Shown in pieces: positions 21,051 through 27,297 of a stretch of 27,297 nucleotides of DNA. The first letter of the stretch is position 1. Each line of letters opens with the position of its first letter. The notes under the pieces were generated by a model. It saw nothing but the letters and a program-made list of their open reading frames with translations, searched no databases and was not told the DNA's origin. Where the stretch lies: contig JAAOXW010000025.1 in the NCBI GenBank assembly GCA_018221005.1, positions 1 to 27,297 of the forward strand, written 5' to 3'. Source of the stretch: Candidatus Altarchaeota archaeon. Lineage in GTDB: Archaea; SpSt-1190. The position numbers were made by a program, and so were the translations under genes.

Positions 21051-22226
21051 GTGGTTCCGCGTAAGGACATATTGCTTGTAATTCTTTTGTCCGTCTTTGG
21101 TATAACTTCTGCTTTTTTTTCGCAGCTGGTATACTTAGATTCTCACTTCATTTTTGCCCTCGAAGGACTTTTTCTCTCCCTCTTTGTGACGGGGACCGTA
21201 TTCTTGCGCTCTCTTAGACGTGGGTTCATTATTACTTTTGTTGCTCTACTGACTGTGATTTTTACTGCACTCCTTCATGTAATTCTCTTCCAAAAATATG
21301 ATACTGTGGCCCCCATCGCGTACTTTGTTGTTGCGTCAGTTTCATTCTTCATTAACCTCTTCATTGCATATCGCCACTACACCTCAAAAAAACCACTGTA
21401 TCAAGTATATGAATTGTACAAACCCTCTCTTGCCGCAGTCTTTGTGACCTTCATGTCGGTCTCATTCATTCTCTCATTTCAAGACATTCTCTACCAATTC
21501 GGTTTACTAACTCTCATGGGTATTGCACTTTCCTACCTCACCTTCCTCTTTATTTTTGCGCCACTGATTAGAATTGACAAGTGGTTGAATCGAACTGAAG
21601 AATTGACCGAAAAAGAAAGTAGGACGCACACCTTTGTGAAGAAGTACGGCAAGACTCGAGAGGTTTATCCTTTCTTCGCATCGTGGCTTGGAACTGCAGT
21701 CACCGATGTTGAAAATTTCATTGACAGTTTGGAAGCAAAGGGATACATGGGTCACAACTTCTTCTCTTTTCAGAATCTCTTTTACTGGTTTTTGACTTTC
21801 ATCGCCTTTGCCATGGGATTGACTGCGGCAGAAAGGGGACTTGGGGGCTACTTCCTTCCCTTCCTACTTTTTGTAACAGGTATTGCACTCATGGGCCCAC
21901 AGACTTTCTTCCAGAGACGCTTCAGAAGGGTTCTTGGAGTGCTCATAGTTCTCGCATCTTTAGTATACTTCCACCTCTCAGACATCTTTGTCTTTAGATT
22001 CGCCGCTGCCTCTGCAATCCTGGCCACCGTTTCAATCTACTTTGCGTATAGAGACGAGGAAACTATATCCATCTTATTTGCATCCTTCTTTGTAGGTGCC
22101 CTCTACATACTTGGGCGTTCAACGAGGCTGCCCTTCTTTCTGCAAAGCCCCATACCGTGGGTAATAACTTTGGTGACCATGATGATGCTTCTGCATCACC
22201 TCTATGTTAAGGAACAACTTTTCTAG
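21051..22226 (+). CDS. Multi-pass membrane protein of unknown function
   Basis: I do not recognise the family. The 391-residue protein has roughly ten to eleven membrane helices. An N-terminal group (about 7-175) and a C-terminal group (about 245-385) are separated by a cytosolic loop of about 60 residues that is charged and contains WLNRTEELTEKESRTHTFVK and FASWLGTAVTDVENFIDSLE. The loop could be a helical regulatory or partner-binding element. There are no obvious metal-, nucleotide- or sugar-binding motifs. The GTG start has a TATA-like box 25 bp upstream, so the gene has its own promoter although it follows the scpAB-NFACT unit by 13 bases. Confidence 0.6.
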   Translation: MVPRKDILLVILLSVFGITSAFFSQLVYLDSHFIFALEGLFLSLFVTGTVFLRSLRRGFIITFVALLTVIFTALLHVILFQKYDTVAPIAYFVVASVSFFINLFIAYRHYTSKKPLYQVYELYKPSLAAVFVTFMSVSFILSFQDILYQFGLLTLMGIALSYLTFLFIFAPLIRIDKWLNRTEELTEKESRTHTFVKKYGKTREVYPFFASWLGTAVTDVENFIDSLEAKGYMGHNFFSFQNLFYWFLTFIAFAMGLTAAERGLGGYFLPFLLFVTGIALMGPQTFFQRRFRRVLGVLIVLASLVYFHLSDIFVFRFAAASAILATVSIYFAYRDEETISILFASFFVGALYILGRSTRLPFFLQSPIPWVITLVTMMMLLHHLYVKEQLF

Positions 22227-22266
22227 CCAGATGAGTTTCTTTCACCACCCCCATGTTAATGAACAG

Positions 22267-22279
22267 GCTTATTAAGCCC
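22267..22279. promoter_or_regulatory. FKBP gene TATA box inside a 13-bp dyad
   Basis: GGCTTATTAAGCC is a perfect inverted repeat (6-bp arms, one central base). Its core TTATTAA (22269-22275) is centred 24 bp before the GTG at 22296. A protein bound to the dyad would block the TATA box; alternatively the dyad is a weak terminator hairpin of the preceding gene. Confidence 0.5.
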
Positions 22280-22295
22280 GAATTCAGGGAAGAGA

Positions 22296-22955
22296 GTGAA
22301 ACTCGGCCAATTTGTTGAAATGGAATATGTCGGTCGACTCGAGACGGGGGAAGTTTTTGATTCTACAGACCCCAAGGACTTGGAAAATGCCAAGGGCCCA
22401 CTTACTATCATTATGGGTGCAGGTCATCTCATAAAAGGAATTGAGAAGGCCATGCTCGAAATGAAGGTGGGGGATAAGTGCGAACTGGATATTCCGCCAG
22501 AAGATGGCTTTGGGAAAAGAGATGCAAAGCTCATAAAACTCTTTCAGCTGAGGGAGTTCAAAAAGCAGAACATTGTTCCATATCCAGGGCTGAAATTGAC
22601 CCTTGACAATAAGATGGGCACAGTGATTAGTGTTAGTTCCGGCAGGATTATAGTGGATTTTAACAACCCACTAACTGGACGACGCTTGGCATATAAGATA
22701 AAAATAAACAGAATTGTGTCTGATCTCGATGAGCAGATAAAGGGCTTATTGATGTTTCACTTTGGAAAGGAGCTGAAATACAGCAAAGAAGGCGAAAAAA
22801 TAGTGATTGAAGGCGTTCCCGATTTCGCGCAGGAACGTTTACGAACTGAGCTCCTCACATACACAGTTTTTAAAACTGTGGAGTTTATTGGTAAAACAGA
22901 TGGTGATATAGATGAAAAAAATGATCAAGAAAGCAACAAGAGTAAAGAAAAATAA
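22296..22955 (+). CDS. FKBP-type peptidyl-prolyl isomerase (SlyD-like)
   Basis: The 219-residue protein is a long archaeal FKBP. It opens with the FKBP strand GQFVEMEYVGRLETGEVFDS, has a GPLTIIMGAGHLIKGIEKAM segment with active-site residues, and the EDGFGKRDAKLIKLFQLREF join into the insert-in-flap chaperone domain typical of SlyD. The NPLTGRRLAYKIKI stretch (about 128-141) returns to the FKBP core. A C-terminal extension (about 145-219) matches the additional domain seen in long archaeal FKBPs and ends in a charged tail. It catalyses proline isomerisation and prevents aggregation in the cytosol. The GTG at 22296 fits the promoter. The last 44 bp overlap ftsZ. Confidence 0.92.
   Translation: MKLGQFVEMEYVGRLETGEVFDSTDPKDLENAKGPLTIIMGAGHLIKGIEKAMLEMKVGDKCELDIPPEDGFGKRDAKLIKLFQLREFKKQNIVPYPGLKLTLDNKMGTVISVSSGRIIVDFNNPLTGRRLAYKIKINRIVSDLDEQIKGLLMFHFGKELKYSKEGEKIVIEGVPDFAQERLRTELLTYTVFKTVEFIGKTDGDIDEKNDQESNKSKEK
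22862..22880. promoter_or_regulatory. 19-bp perfect palindrome with TATA-like core before ftsZ
   Basis: CACAGTTTT, one central T, then AAAACTGTG form a perfect 9-bp-arm dyad inside the FKBP gene. The core TTTTTAAAA (22867-22875) resembles this genome's TATA boxes and would start transcription near 22896, leaving a leader of about 16 bases that carries the GGTGAT site (22902-22907) before the ftsZ ATG at 22912. Confidence 0.55.
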
Positions 22956-24006
22956 ACAGGAGTATGAAAAATTCCTGAATAGCCACAGTCCTCTAATCAA
23001 GGTTTTTGGAGTTGGTGGCTCCGGAGGGAACACTATTGTTAGGCTTAAGGAGATGGGTATTGAAGGTGCCGAAATGGCAGCCATAAATACTGATGCACAA
23101 GATTTAGCTAAAATTGATGTTAAAGACAAAATTCTCATCGGTAGAGAAGTCACCAAGGGCTTGGGTGCAGGTTCAGACCCCAATGTGGGAGAGCAAGCTG
23201 CCAAGGAAGATGAAACTAATCTTAAGAAAGCCATTGGAAAGCCGGACTTGGCCTTTATTACATGCGGTCTAGGTGGTGGAACTGGTTCTGGTGCAGCGCC
23301 CATTGTGGCTGAGCTGGCCAAGAAGTCAGGCGCACTAACTATTGCAGTCGTGACTCTACCCTTCAACAACGAAGGTGTACTTAGATGGGAGAATGCTCGA
23401 TATGGACTTGAGAGAATTAAGAACCATGTGGATGCAGTAATTATTATTCCCAACCAGAAACTCTTAGAAATTGTACCTGACTTGCCACTCGTTACGGCAT
23501 TCAGGGTTGCAGACGAAGTACTTTCTAATGCAGTCAAAGCCATTACCATCATGGTAACTAGTCAAGGCTTGGTGAATGTTGATTTCGCCGACTTGAAAGC
23601 AGTCATGACTGGAGCTGGAACTGCGCTGATTGGTGTAGGGGAAAGTGACAGTGAGAAGAGAGCTGAAGAGGCAGTCTTCAAAGCAGTCAACAACCCACTA
23701 CTCGACGTTGAACTATCAGGTGCCAAGGGTGCTTTGATTTACATAGAAGGAAGTAAATCTTTGAAACTTGAAGAGTCATACAATATTATTGACTTGATAA
23801 GCAAGTACCTGAACAGCGATGCCAAATTAATTTGGGGTGTAGGTTTGCCTGACGAAACATTAGGCAACACTGTCCGAATTCTTGTCATCCTGACCGGAGC
23901 GGATATGAACAAATTTTACTATCCCGAGCAAGAATCTATGGAGAAGCGTGAGAAAGCCAAGATGGGAAGTGAATTGGGCATTGAGTTCATAGAGGTCGAA
24001 GAATGA
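22912..24006 (+). CDS. ftsZ: Cell division GTPase FtsZ
   Basis: The 364-residue protein is FtsZ, the tubulin-like GTPase of the division ring. It has the P-loop-like FGVGGSGGNTIVRLKEMG (32-49), AINTDAQDL (57-65), the tubulin signature GGGTGSGAAP (121-130), the LPFNNEG loop and the T7 catalytic loop NVDFADLK (222-229). The N-terminus is a basic stretch of about 25 residues before the GTPase core, and the C-terminal tail is short and acidic. Initiation at 22912 follows a GGTGAT site; the ATG at 22921 is an alternative. It overlaps the FKBP gene by 44 bp and secE by 4 bp (ATGA). The ftsZ-secE-spt5 order is common in euryarchaea. A probable internal promoter precedes it. Confidence 0.95.
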   Translation: MKKMIKKATRVKKNKQEYEKFLNSHSPLIKVFGVGGSGGNTIVRLKEMGIEGAEMAAINTDAQDLAKIDVKDKILIGREVTKGLGAGSDPNVGEQAAKEDETNLKKAIGKPDLAFITCGLGGGTGSGAAPIVAELAKKSGALTIAVVTLPFNNEGVLRWENARYGLERIKNHVDAVIIIPNQKLLEIVPDLPLVTAFRVADEVLSNAVKAITIMVTSQGLVNVDFADLKAVMTGAGTALIGVGESDSEKRAEEAVFKAVNNPLLDVELSGAKGALIYIEGSKSLKLEESYNIIDLISKYLNSDAKLIWGVGLPDETLGNTVRILVILTGADMNKFYYPEQESMEKREKAKMGSELGIEFIEVEE

Positions 24007-24158
24007 GCCTGAAAGATTACAAACGCGTACTTAAGATTGCCCGCAAGCCGACGTGGAAGGAGTTTAAACAGTCCGCCATTGTGGTTGGCCTCGGGATGAT
24101 TGCCATTGGCATTATGGGTATGCTTTTCACTCTACTATTCGGGTGGATTGGAATCTAG
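24003..24158 (+). CDS. secE: Preprotein translocase subunit SecE (Sec61 gamma)
   Basis: This 51-residue protein begins MSLKDYKRVLKIARKPTWKE and continues with an amphipathic helix into one membrane helix (about 24-48). That is the archaeal/eukaryotic SecE (Sss1) layout: the K-P-T/S-x-x-E-F-x-x-x segment is the conserved hinge before the membrane helix. It clamps the two halves of SecY. The ATG overlaps the ftsZ stop (ATGA), and spt5 follows 55 bases downstream, the usual archaeal order. Too small for a simple length-filtered search, but family and position agree. Confidence 0.9.
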   Translation: MSLKDYKRVLKIARKPTWKEFKQSAIVVGLGMIAIGIMGMLFTLLFGWIGI

Positions 24159-24174
24159 GAAGCAACAAAGATGC

Positions 24175-24183
24175 TTTTAAAAA
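24175..24183 (+). promoter_or_regulatory. TATA box of spt5
   Basis: TTTTAAAAA is centred about 35 bp before the ATG at 24214, so transcription would begin near 24204. The short leader would carry the AAGGTAAG site (24203-24210). A weak hairpin (AAGCA 24160-24164, TGCTT 24172-24176) precedes it and may end the ftsZ-secE transcript. Confidence 0.5.
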
Positions 24184-24213
24184 CAGGTCAATCGAAATAG
24201 AAAAGGTAAGAAA

Positions 24214-24654
24214 ATGATATTTGCTGTAAGAACCACACTTGGGCGGGAATACTCTGTAGTTGAAAGTATAGCCCGAGCTACTCGTAAATTTGGGTACAAG
24301 GTGCACTCTGTCTTTGTCCCCAAGGATGTGAAGGGATATATTTTTGTAGAGGCGCCCGGTTCATCTGACGTTCGCGAAGCAGTTGCAGGAATTCACAATG
24401 CTCGTGGTGTGGTCGATAAGGTGGTGAATATCGAAGAAGTTACAGAAGCCATCGAATCCAAGCACGTCGAAGTCAAACTCAAGAAGGGAGACCTTGTAGA
24501 GATTGTGAGTGACCCGTTTAAGGGCGAGAAAGCAAAGGTTATAAGGGTTGATGAGGTCAAGAGGGAAGTCACAGTCGAAATGATTGAGGCTGCAATCCCC
24601 ATACCTACCACTCTACCTGTGGAGACAGTGAGGATTATCAAATCTTCAGATTGA
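24214..24654 (+). CDS. spt5: Transcription elongation factor Spt5 (NusG)
   Basis: The 146-residue protein has the archaeal Spt5 layout: an NGN domain (1-80), opening MIFAVRTTLGREYSVVESIA and including VPKDVKGYIFVEAPG, and a KOW domain (about 88-146) reading LKKGDLVEIVSDPFKGEKAK and ending near TLPVETVRI. It binds the RNA polymerase clamp coiled coil, with Spt4, to raise processivity and couple to ribosomes. A short-leader promoter lies upstream, and L11 follows 12 bases after the stop with a strong site. Confidence 0.95.
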   Translation: MIFAVRTTLGREYSVVESIARATRKFGYKVHSVFVPKDVKGYIFVEAPGSSDVREAVAGIHNARGVVDKVVNIEEVTEAIESKHVEVKLKKGDLVEIVSDPFKGEKAKVIRVDEVKREVTVEMIEAAIPIPTTLPVETVRIIKSSD

Positions 24655-24659
24655 GGTGA
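24653..24659 (+). promoter_or_regulatory. Ribosome binding site of rpl11
   Basis: GAGGTGA overlaps the spt5 stop codon and lies seven bases before the L11 ATG at 24667. Confidence 0.6.
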
Positions 24660-24666
24660 ATGAAAA

Positions 24667-25110
24667 ATGTCAATGAAAACTTTAGTATTTCAAATTCCAG
24701 CCGGTGAAGCTACTCCCGGTCCGCCATTAGGAACAGTTCTAGGACCGCTTGGTGTTCCTACACCACAGATTGTGGCCAAGATGAATGAGATTACTAAGGA
24801 ATTCAAGGGTATGAAGATGCCCGTTATTTTGAAAGTTGATATGGTCACCAAAAAATTTGAAGTAGAAGTGGGATCTCCTCCAACTGCGGGACTAATCAAG
24901 AAAGTTATTGGACTTGACAAAGGAACTGCAGACGGTTCCACTGTGGCCGACATTACTATGGATCAGGTCAAGGAAGTAGTCAAGCAGAAGATAAAATTTA
25001 TGAATGCGCCCGATGAGAAGGCGGCTATTAAGGAAGTTTTAGGAACGTGTAAGAGTATTGGGTTAACTGTAGATGGTAAATCTGTGGTTGATGTTTTATC
25101 TGAGCTTTGA
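24667..25110 (+). CDS. rpl11: 50S ribosomal protein L11
   Basis: The 147-residue protein is L11 of the GTPase-associated centre, which contacts 23S rRNA and the elongation factors. The N-terminal domain holds the GEATPGPPLGTVLGPLGV proline-rich turn; the linker and rRNA-binding domain read SPPTAGLIKKVIGL and, at the end, KSIGLTVDGKSVVDVLSEL, with the CKSIG segment typical of archaeal L11. The length is slightly below the usual archaeal 155-165. It follows spt5 as in other archaea, but L1, L10 and L12, which usually come next, are missing: the downstream gene is convergent, with its stop seven bases away. Confidence 0.95.
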   Translation: MSMKTLVFQIPAGEATPGPPLGTVLGPLGVPTPQIVAKMNEITKEFKGMKMPVILKVDMVTKKFEVEVGSPPTAGLIKKVIGLDKGTADGSTVADITMDQVKEVVKQKIKFMNAPDEKAAIKEVLGTCKSIGLTVDGKSVVDVLSEL

Positions 25111-25117
25111 ACGTACC

Positions 25118-26176
25118 TCACTCATAATGTGGGAACGCCGCTTCAATTTGGTGTGAAATGTCTTCTGTCTTTTCGAAATTATAAGGGCTCCACTGGTCGA
25201 GGGGAAATATGGGGAGTTCTTCCAAATCTATTTTCACAAAGGGCGAGTCGGTTTTTAGTTTCTTATATTCGTTCAAAATTTCATCAGTTATTTTTTTTGT
25301 AGTAGCATAAAAGCCCCCAGTTATTATTGGATACCTGCCTTGATTTTCCACCGTTCTCAAACCAATGATGGAGCGATGGCCGTTCATTTTTAGGGCCCCC
25401 ACCAACTCGTTATCAATGTAGAGCAGGGCTGCTTTTCCATATCCGGGGGACTCTTCTTCAAATAAAGCCTCTTTATGATATTCTGCCATATCGCTACAAG
25501 AACCAACATCAAAATCAAGATGTTTACTGGCCGTTATTTTTTCTGAGCTTATTTTTTTACCCAATTTTGTCCATTTTCTTGCGGTTCCCCTGAGATGTTT
25601 TGGGAGTTCTTTTATGCGTGTACTTGAAACAAGAGCGGTTAGGTTTTTGTAACGCCCCTCAATATACAAAAAAACGTCATCAATTAGTTCTTCATCTACC
25701 GAAAGCTCCAGAAATTTGTCGAAGTACAAAGACAGACAGTATGCACCTGTCGCGTCACAGTCCGTTCTTTTTATCGCACTTCTTAAGATTTTATCTATGG
25801 CTTCTGCACCAAGATTTTCATCCAAAATACTCAAGGCCCTGAATACATCCTTAGTCGCGTAGGTATTGTCCGCGTATTCACTTTCCATTATTTCCGTAAA
25901 GGTAGTTACAATATCAACTTGGAGTGGACTTTTATACGATAAAACTGCCATCGATTTGAGAAACCCATCGGGGTTTTTCCATACCATGAGTTCTTCAAAA
26001 TTTGATGCATCCATGTTGCACTGTATTATTCTAAACTCCTTTCGAAGCAGCTCTAATCGTTTCAGCGCAGCTTGTTCTGTAAACCCCTCTTGAATTAAAA
26101 TTTCAAACATATCTCTTTCGAACACCTCAACTGTTTCAACCCACTGTGGGAGAAGTTTTGGAGTATGTGAGTACAC
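25118..26176 (-). CDS. Hypothetical protein, 352 residues, no recognised family
   Basis: I do not recognise this protein. The N-terminal two-thirds (1-215) look all-helical, with repeated patterns such as KDVFRALSILDENLGAEAID and ELIDDVFLYIEGRYKNLTAL, and could be a HEAT- or TPR-like repeat domain. The C-terminal third (about 245-330) is mixed alpha/beta and includes AALLYIDNELVGALKMNGHR and the Gly/Phe/Tyr-rich YPIITGGFYA, which vaguely recall a GNAT-like or cyclase-like core, but not enough to assign. There is no signal peptide or membrane helix. The GTG start is supported by a TTATAAA box 24-25 bp upstream. The codon pattern looks much like that of its neighbours. Confidence 0.6.
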   Translation of the reverse strand: MYSHTPKLLPQWVETVEVFERDMFEILIQEGFTEQAALKRLELLRKEFRIIQCNMDASNFEELMVWKNPDGFLKSMAVLSYKSPLQVDIVTTFTEIMESEYADNTYATKDVFRALSILDENLGAEAIDKILRSAIKRTDCDATGAYCLSLYFDKFLELSVDEELIDDVFLYIEGRYKNLTALVSSTRIKELPKHLRGTARKWTKLGKKISSEKITASKHLDFDVGSCSDMAEYHKEALFEEESPGYGKAALLYIDNELVGALKMNGHRSIIGLRTVENQGRYPIITGGFYATTKKITDEILNEYKKLKTDSPFVKIDLEELPIFPLDQWSPYNFEKTEDISHQIEAAFPHYE

Positions 26177-26197
26177 AGTTCTGTACCCACTATTGAA

Positions 26198-26203
26198 TTA
26201 TAA
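26198..26203 (-). promoter_or_regulatory. TATA box of the orphan gene at 25118-26176
   Basis: TTATAA, in an AT-rich stretch, is centred 24-25 bp before the minus-strand GTG at 26176. It is the same hexamer as in the two shared promoters, but the plus-strand gene here starts too far away to use it without a leader. Confidence 0.55.
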
Positions 26204-26220
26204 ATATTTTTGGATAACCC

Positions 26221-26227
26221 TTAATTA
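26221..26227 (+). promoter_or_regulatory. TATA box of the 68-residue protein gene
   Basis: TTAATTA is centred 25 bp before the ATG at 26249. Confidence 0.45.
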
Positions 26228-26248
26228 CACCAACTCGGTTCTACTTGT

Positions 26249-26455
26249 ATGCAGGCCTTAATTGCCATTGAAGAACTCAAGAAACTTGAAGCAGAGACGG
26301 GCCTGAAGTTGAAACGTCTGGAGAAGGCTAGTCTGAAATGGCGCGTGCCCCCCGATTGGAGTGAGGAGAAGGTGGATGCCCTCCTTGTTGAGTTCCCAGA
26401 AAACAGGGCTGCGGAGCTGTTTGAGAAGTATAAATCTAAATTCCTACGTAAGTAA
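26249..26455 (+). CDS. Small helical hypothetical protein
   Basis: The 68-residue protein is charged and helical: a first coiled segment (IAIEELKKLEAETGLKLKRL, residues 5-24), a short basic stretch with KWRVPPDW, then a second helix ending in the basic YKSKFLRK. No family comes to mind. A TATA-like box 25 bp upstream and the next promoter immediately downstream argue for a real one-gene unit. A small nucleic-acid- or ribosome-associated protein would suit the composition, but this is a guess. Confidence 0.55.
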   Translation: MQALIAIEELKKLEAETGLKLKRLEKASLKWRVPPDWSEEKVDALLVEFPENRAAELFEKYKSKFLRK

Positions 26456-26458
26456 GTG

Positions 26459-26465
26459 TTTAATA
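26459..26465 (+). promoter_or_regulatory. TATA box of the amino-acid permease gene
   Basis: TTTAATA is centred 24 bp before the GTG at 26486. Confidence 0.45.
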
Positions 26466-26485
26466 CTTCTGCACCATACCCTTTC

Positions 26486-27297
26486 GTGCTTAAGCCCTTC
26501 ACATATGCCATTGGCACTTTCATTGGTATTGGTGTTCTTGTCCTGCCCTTTCTCTTCCAAGAAGTGGGGGTCATCCTCGCGACCTTTGGACTCCTAGCAG
26601 CAGCATTCCTATTATTGTTGCTTGGTTTCATTGTCTTTGATTTGGTGGGAAAAACTAAGAAAGACCTTCCAAGTTCAGTTGAGGAATTTCTGACATGGAG
26701 TAAGCCTCTGGTTCGAGTTTCTCTCGCCGTCTTTACCTATGGCGCACTGGTTGCCTATGTTATGGGGGCGGGCCAGCAACTCTTTGCACTCTTTGGGGGC
26801 CAAATTCAATACTGGGGCACACTCTTCTTTGTTCTAGCTGCATGGCCCGTAATCCAGAACAGTCACATCTTTGACCGCGTAGCTATCTATCTCTCCCTCG
26901 CACTCCTCTTTGTTATTGCACTTCTTGTGCCTTTCAATATGGCCGCCCTCAATGTTTCAGTGCCTGCCTTTGGGAGTTGGGCTGCCTTTCCCTTCCTACT
27001 ATCTGTAAGTATTTTTGCCCTCTTTGGTCACCCTTCAATCTACGAAATAACTAAGATGCGCAAAAAGGAAAGCGAGGCCCGCTATAATTTCTTTGGGGCG
27101 TTCTTTGTTGCTCTCTTGGTGTATCTCGCATATGCCATCACTTCTGTGTCAGTGGGTCCCATGAGTGACCTAAGCACAGTGTCCTTACTCTTCTACCATA
27201 GCTCTGGTATTGGGTATGTGATTTCACTCGTAGCTATCTTGGCCTTCTACACTTCCTTTGTCAATATCTCTGAGGCCTTCATGAACTCTATTAAGAA
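26486..27297 (+). CDS. Amino-acid permease (APC superfamily, aromatic/HAAAP type), 3' end outside the window
   Basis: The frame stays open to the last base, giving 270 residues without a stop. It begins MLKPFTYAIGTFIGIGVLVL followed by Pro-Phe: the G-T-x-I-G-x-G-x-L-x-L-P signature of the aromatic/neutral amino-acid permease group, where the unwound first helix binds substrate. Seven or eight membrane helices follow, including YGALVAYVMGAGQQLFALFG (helix 3) and LFGHPSIYEITK (about 183-194). Such proteins import amino acids with H+ or Na+. The start is a GTG with a TATA-like box 24 bp upstream and no ribosome binding site, again implying a leaderless mRNA. Substrate is not predictable from this part. 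Confidence 0.75.
   Translation, partial: MLKPFTYAIGTFIGIGVLVLPFLFQEVGVILATFGLLAAAFLLLLLGFIVFDLVGKTKKDLPSSVEEFLTWSKPLVRVSLAVFTYGALVAYVMGAGQQLFALFGGQIQYWGTLFFVLAAWPVIQNSHIFDRVAIYLSLALLFVIALLVPFNMAALNVSVPAFGSWAAFPFLLSVSIFALFGHPSIYEITKMRKKESEARYNFFGAFFVALLVYLAYAITSVSVGPMSDLSTVSLLFYHSSGIGYVISLVAILAFYTSFVNISEAFMNSIK

Noticed and set aside
22839..23552. Minus-strand frame of 237 codons opposite ftsZ
   Set aside because: It is antisense to the conserved FtsZ GTPase core; low-complexity Ser/Pro/Ala composition is typical of antisense frames in this genome.
1..27297. tRNA, rRNA, CRISPR, insertion sequence or phage elements
   Set aside because: I looked through the gaps (all about 110 bases or less) and saw no cloverleaf-like segment, spaced direct repeats, transposase or integrase signature.

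Overview
The window is archaeal. It carries archaeal or archaeal-type informational genes (L10e, Kae1, PCNA, full-length Hef, Spt5, a 51-residue SecE/Sss1, L11) together with FtsZ, ScpA/ScpB and the end of a methanococcal-type S-layer protein. Most transcription units have an AT-rich TATA box centred about 24-26 bp before an ATG or GTG start, which implies leaderless mRNAs. Downstream genes in operons instead use GGAGG/GGTGA-type ribosome binding sites or 4-bp ATGA overlaps. I suspect a DPANN lineage such as Diapherotrites or Micrarchaeota because genes are small and packed and Kae1 is not fused to Bud32. That placement is an inference of low confidence.

Layout. 1-655: end of an S-layer gene and its hairpin/T-run terminator. 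705-3486: ribosomal L10e, an inositol-monophosphatase-family enzyme with an altered metal motif, a small winged-helix-like protein, and convergent kae1. 3536-6590: a three-gene envelope glycosylation module (processive-type GT2, a membrane-anchored thioredoxin-like protein, a GT-C enzyme with a GT22-like HKEDRF motif). 6682-11870: a tightly packed six-gene redox/metal operon (HMA-SafE-cupredoxin fusion, DUF2318, DsbA-like, thioredoxin, membrane DsbA-like, SufS-type cysteine desulfurase) preceded by a 14-bp palindrome. 11875-15752: replication and repair (PCNA, OB-fold protein, Hef) plus one secreted hypothetical protein. 15849-19092: membrane and secreted proteins (TM-helix channel-like protein, secreted transglutaminase, AI-2E-type permease). 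19140-21037: scpA, scpB and a shortened NFACT/RqcH-like gene, followed by a multi-pass membrane protein. 22296-25110: FKBP isomerase, ftsZ, secE, spt5, rpl11. 25118-27297: an orphan gene, a 68-residue protein and a partial amino-acid permease.

The most interesting points are: (1) the 6682-11870 operon, which links copper/thiol membrane chemistry, four extracytoplasmic redox proteins and a sulfur-mobilising desulfurase with no scaffold; (2) two divergent gene pairs that each appear to share one palindromic TTATAA box placed midway between the two start codons; (3) a 19-bp perfect palindrome wrapped around a TATA-like core just before ftsZ and inside the FKBP gene; and (4) an NFACT protein that keeps the D-R tailing residues but lacks the usual N-terminus and the C-terminal NFACT-R domain. 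I see no rRNA, tRNA, CRISPR array, insertion sequence or prophage. No gene-free stretch exceeds about 110 bases.
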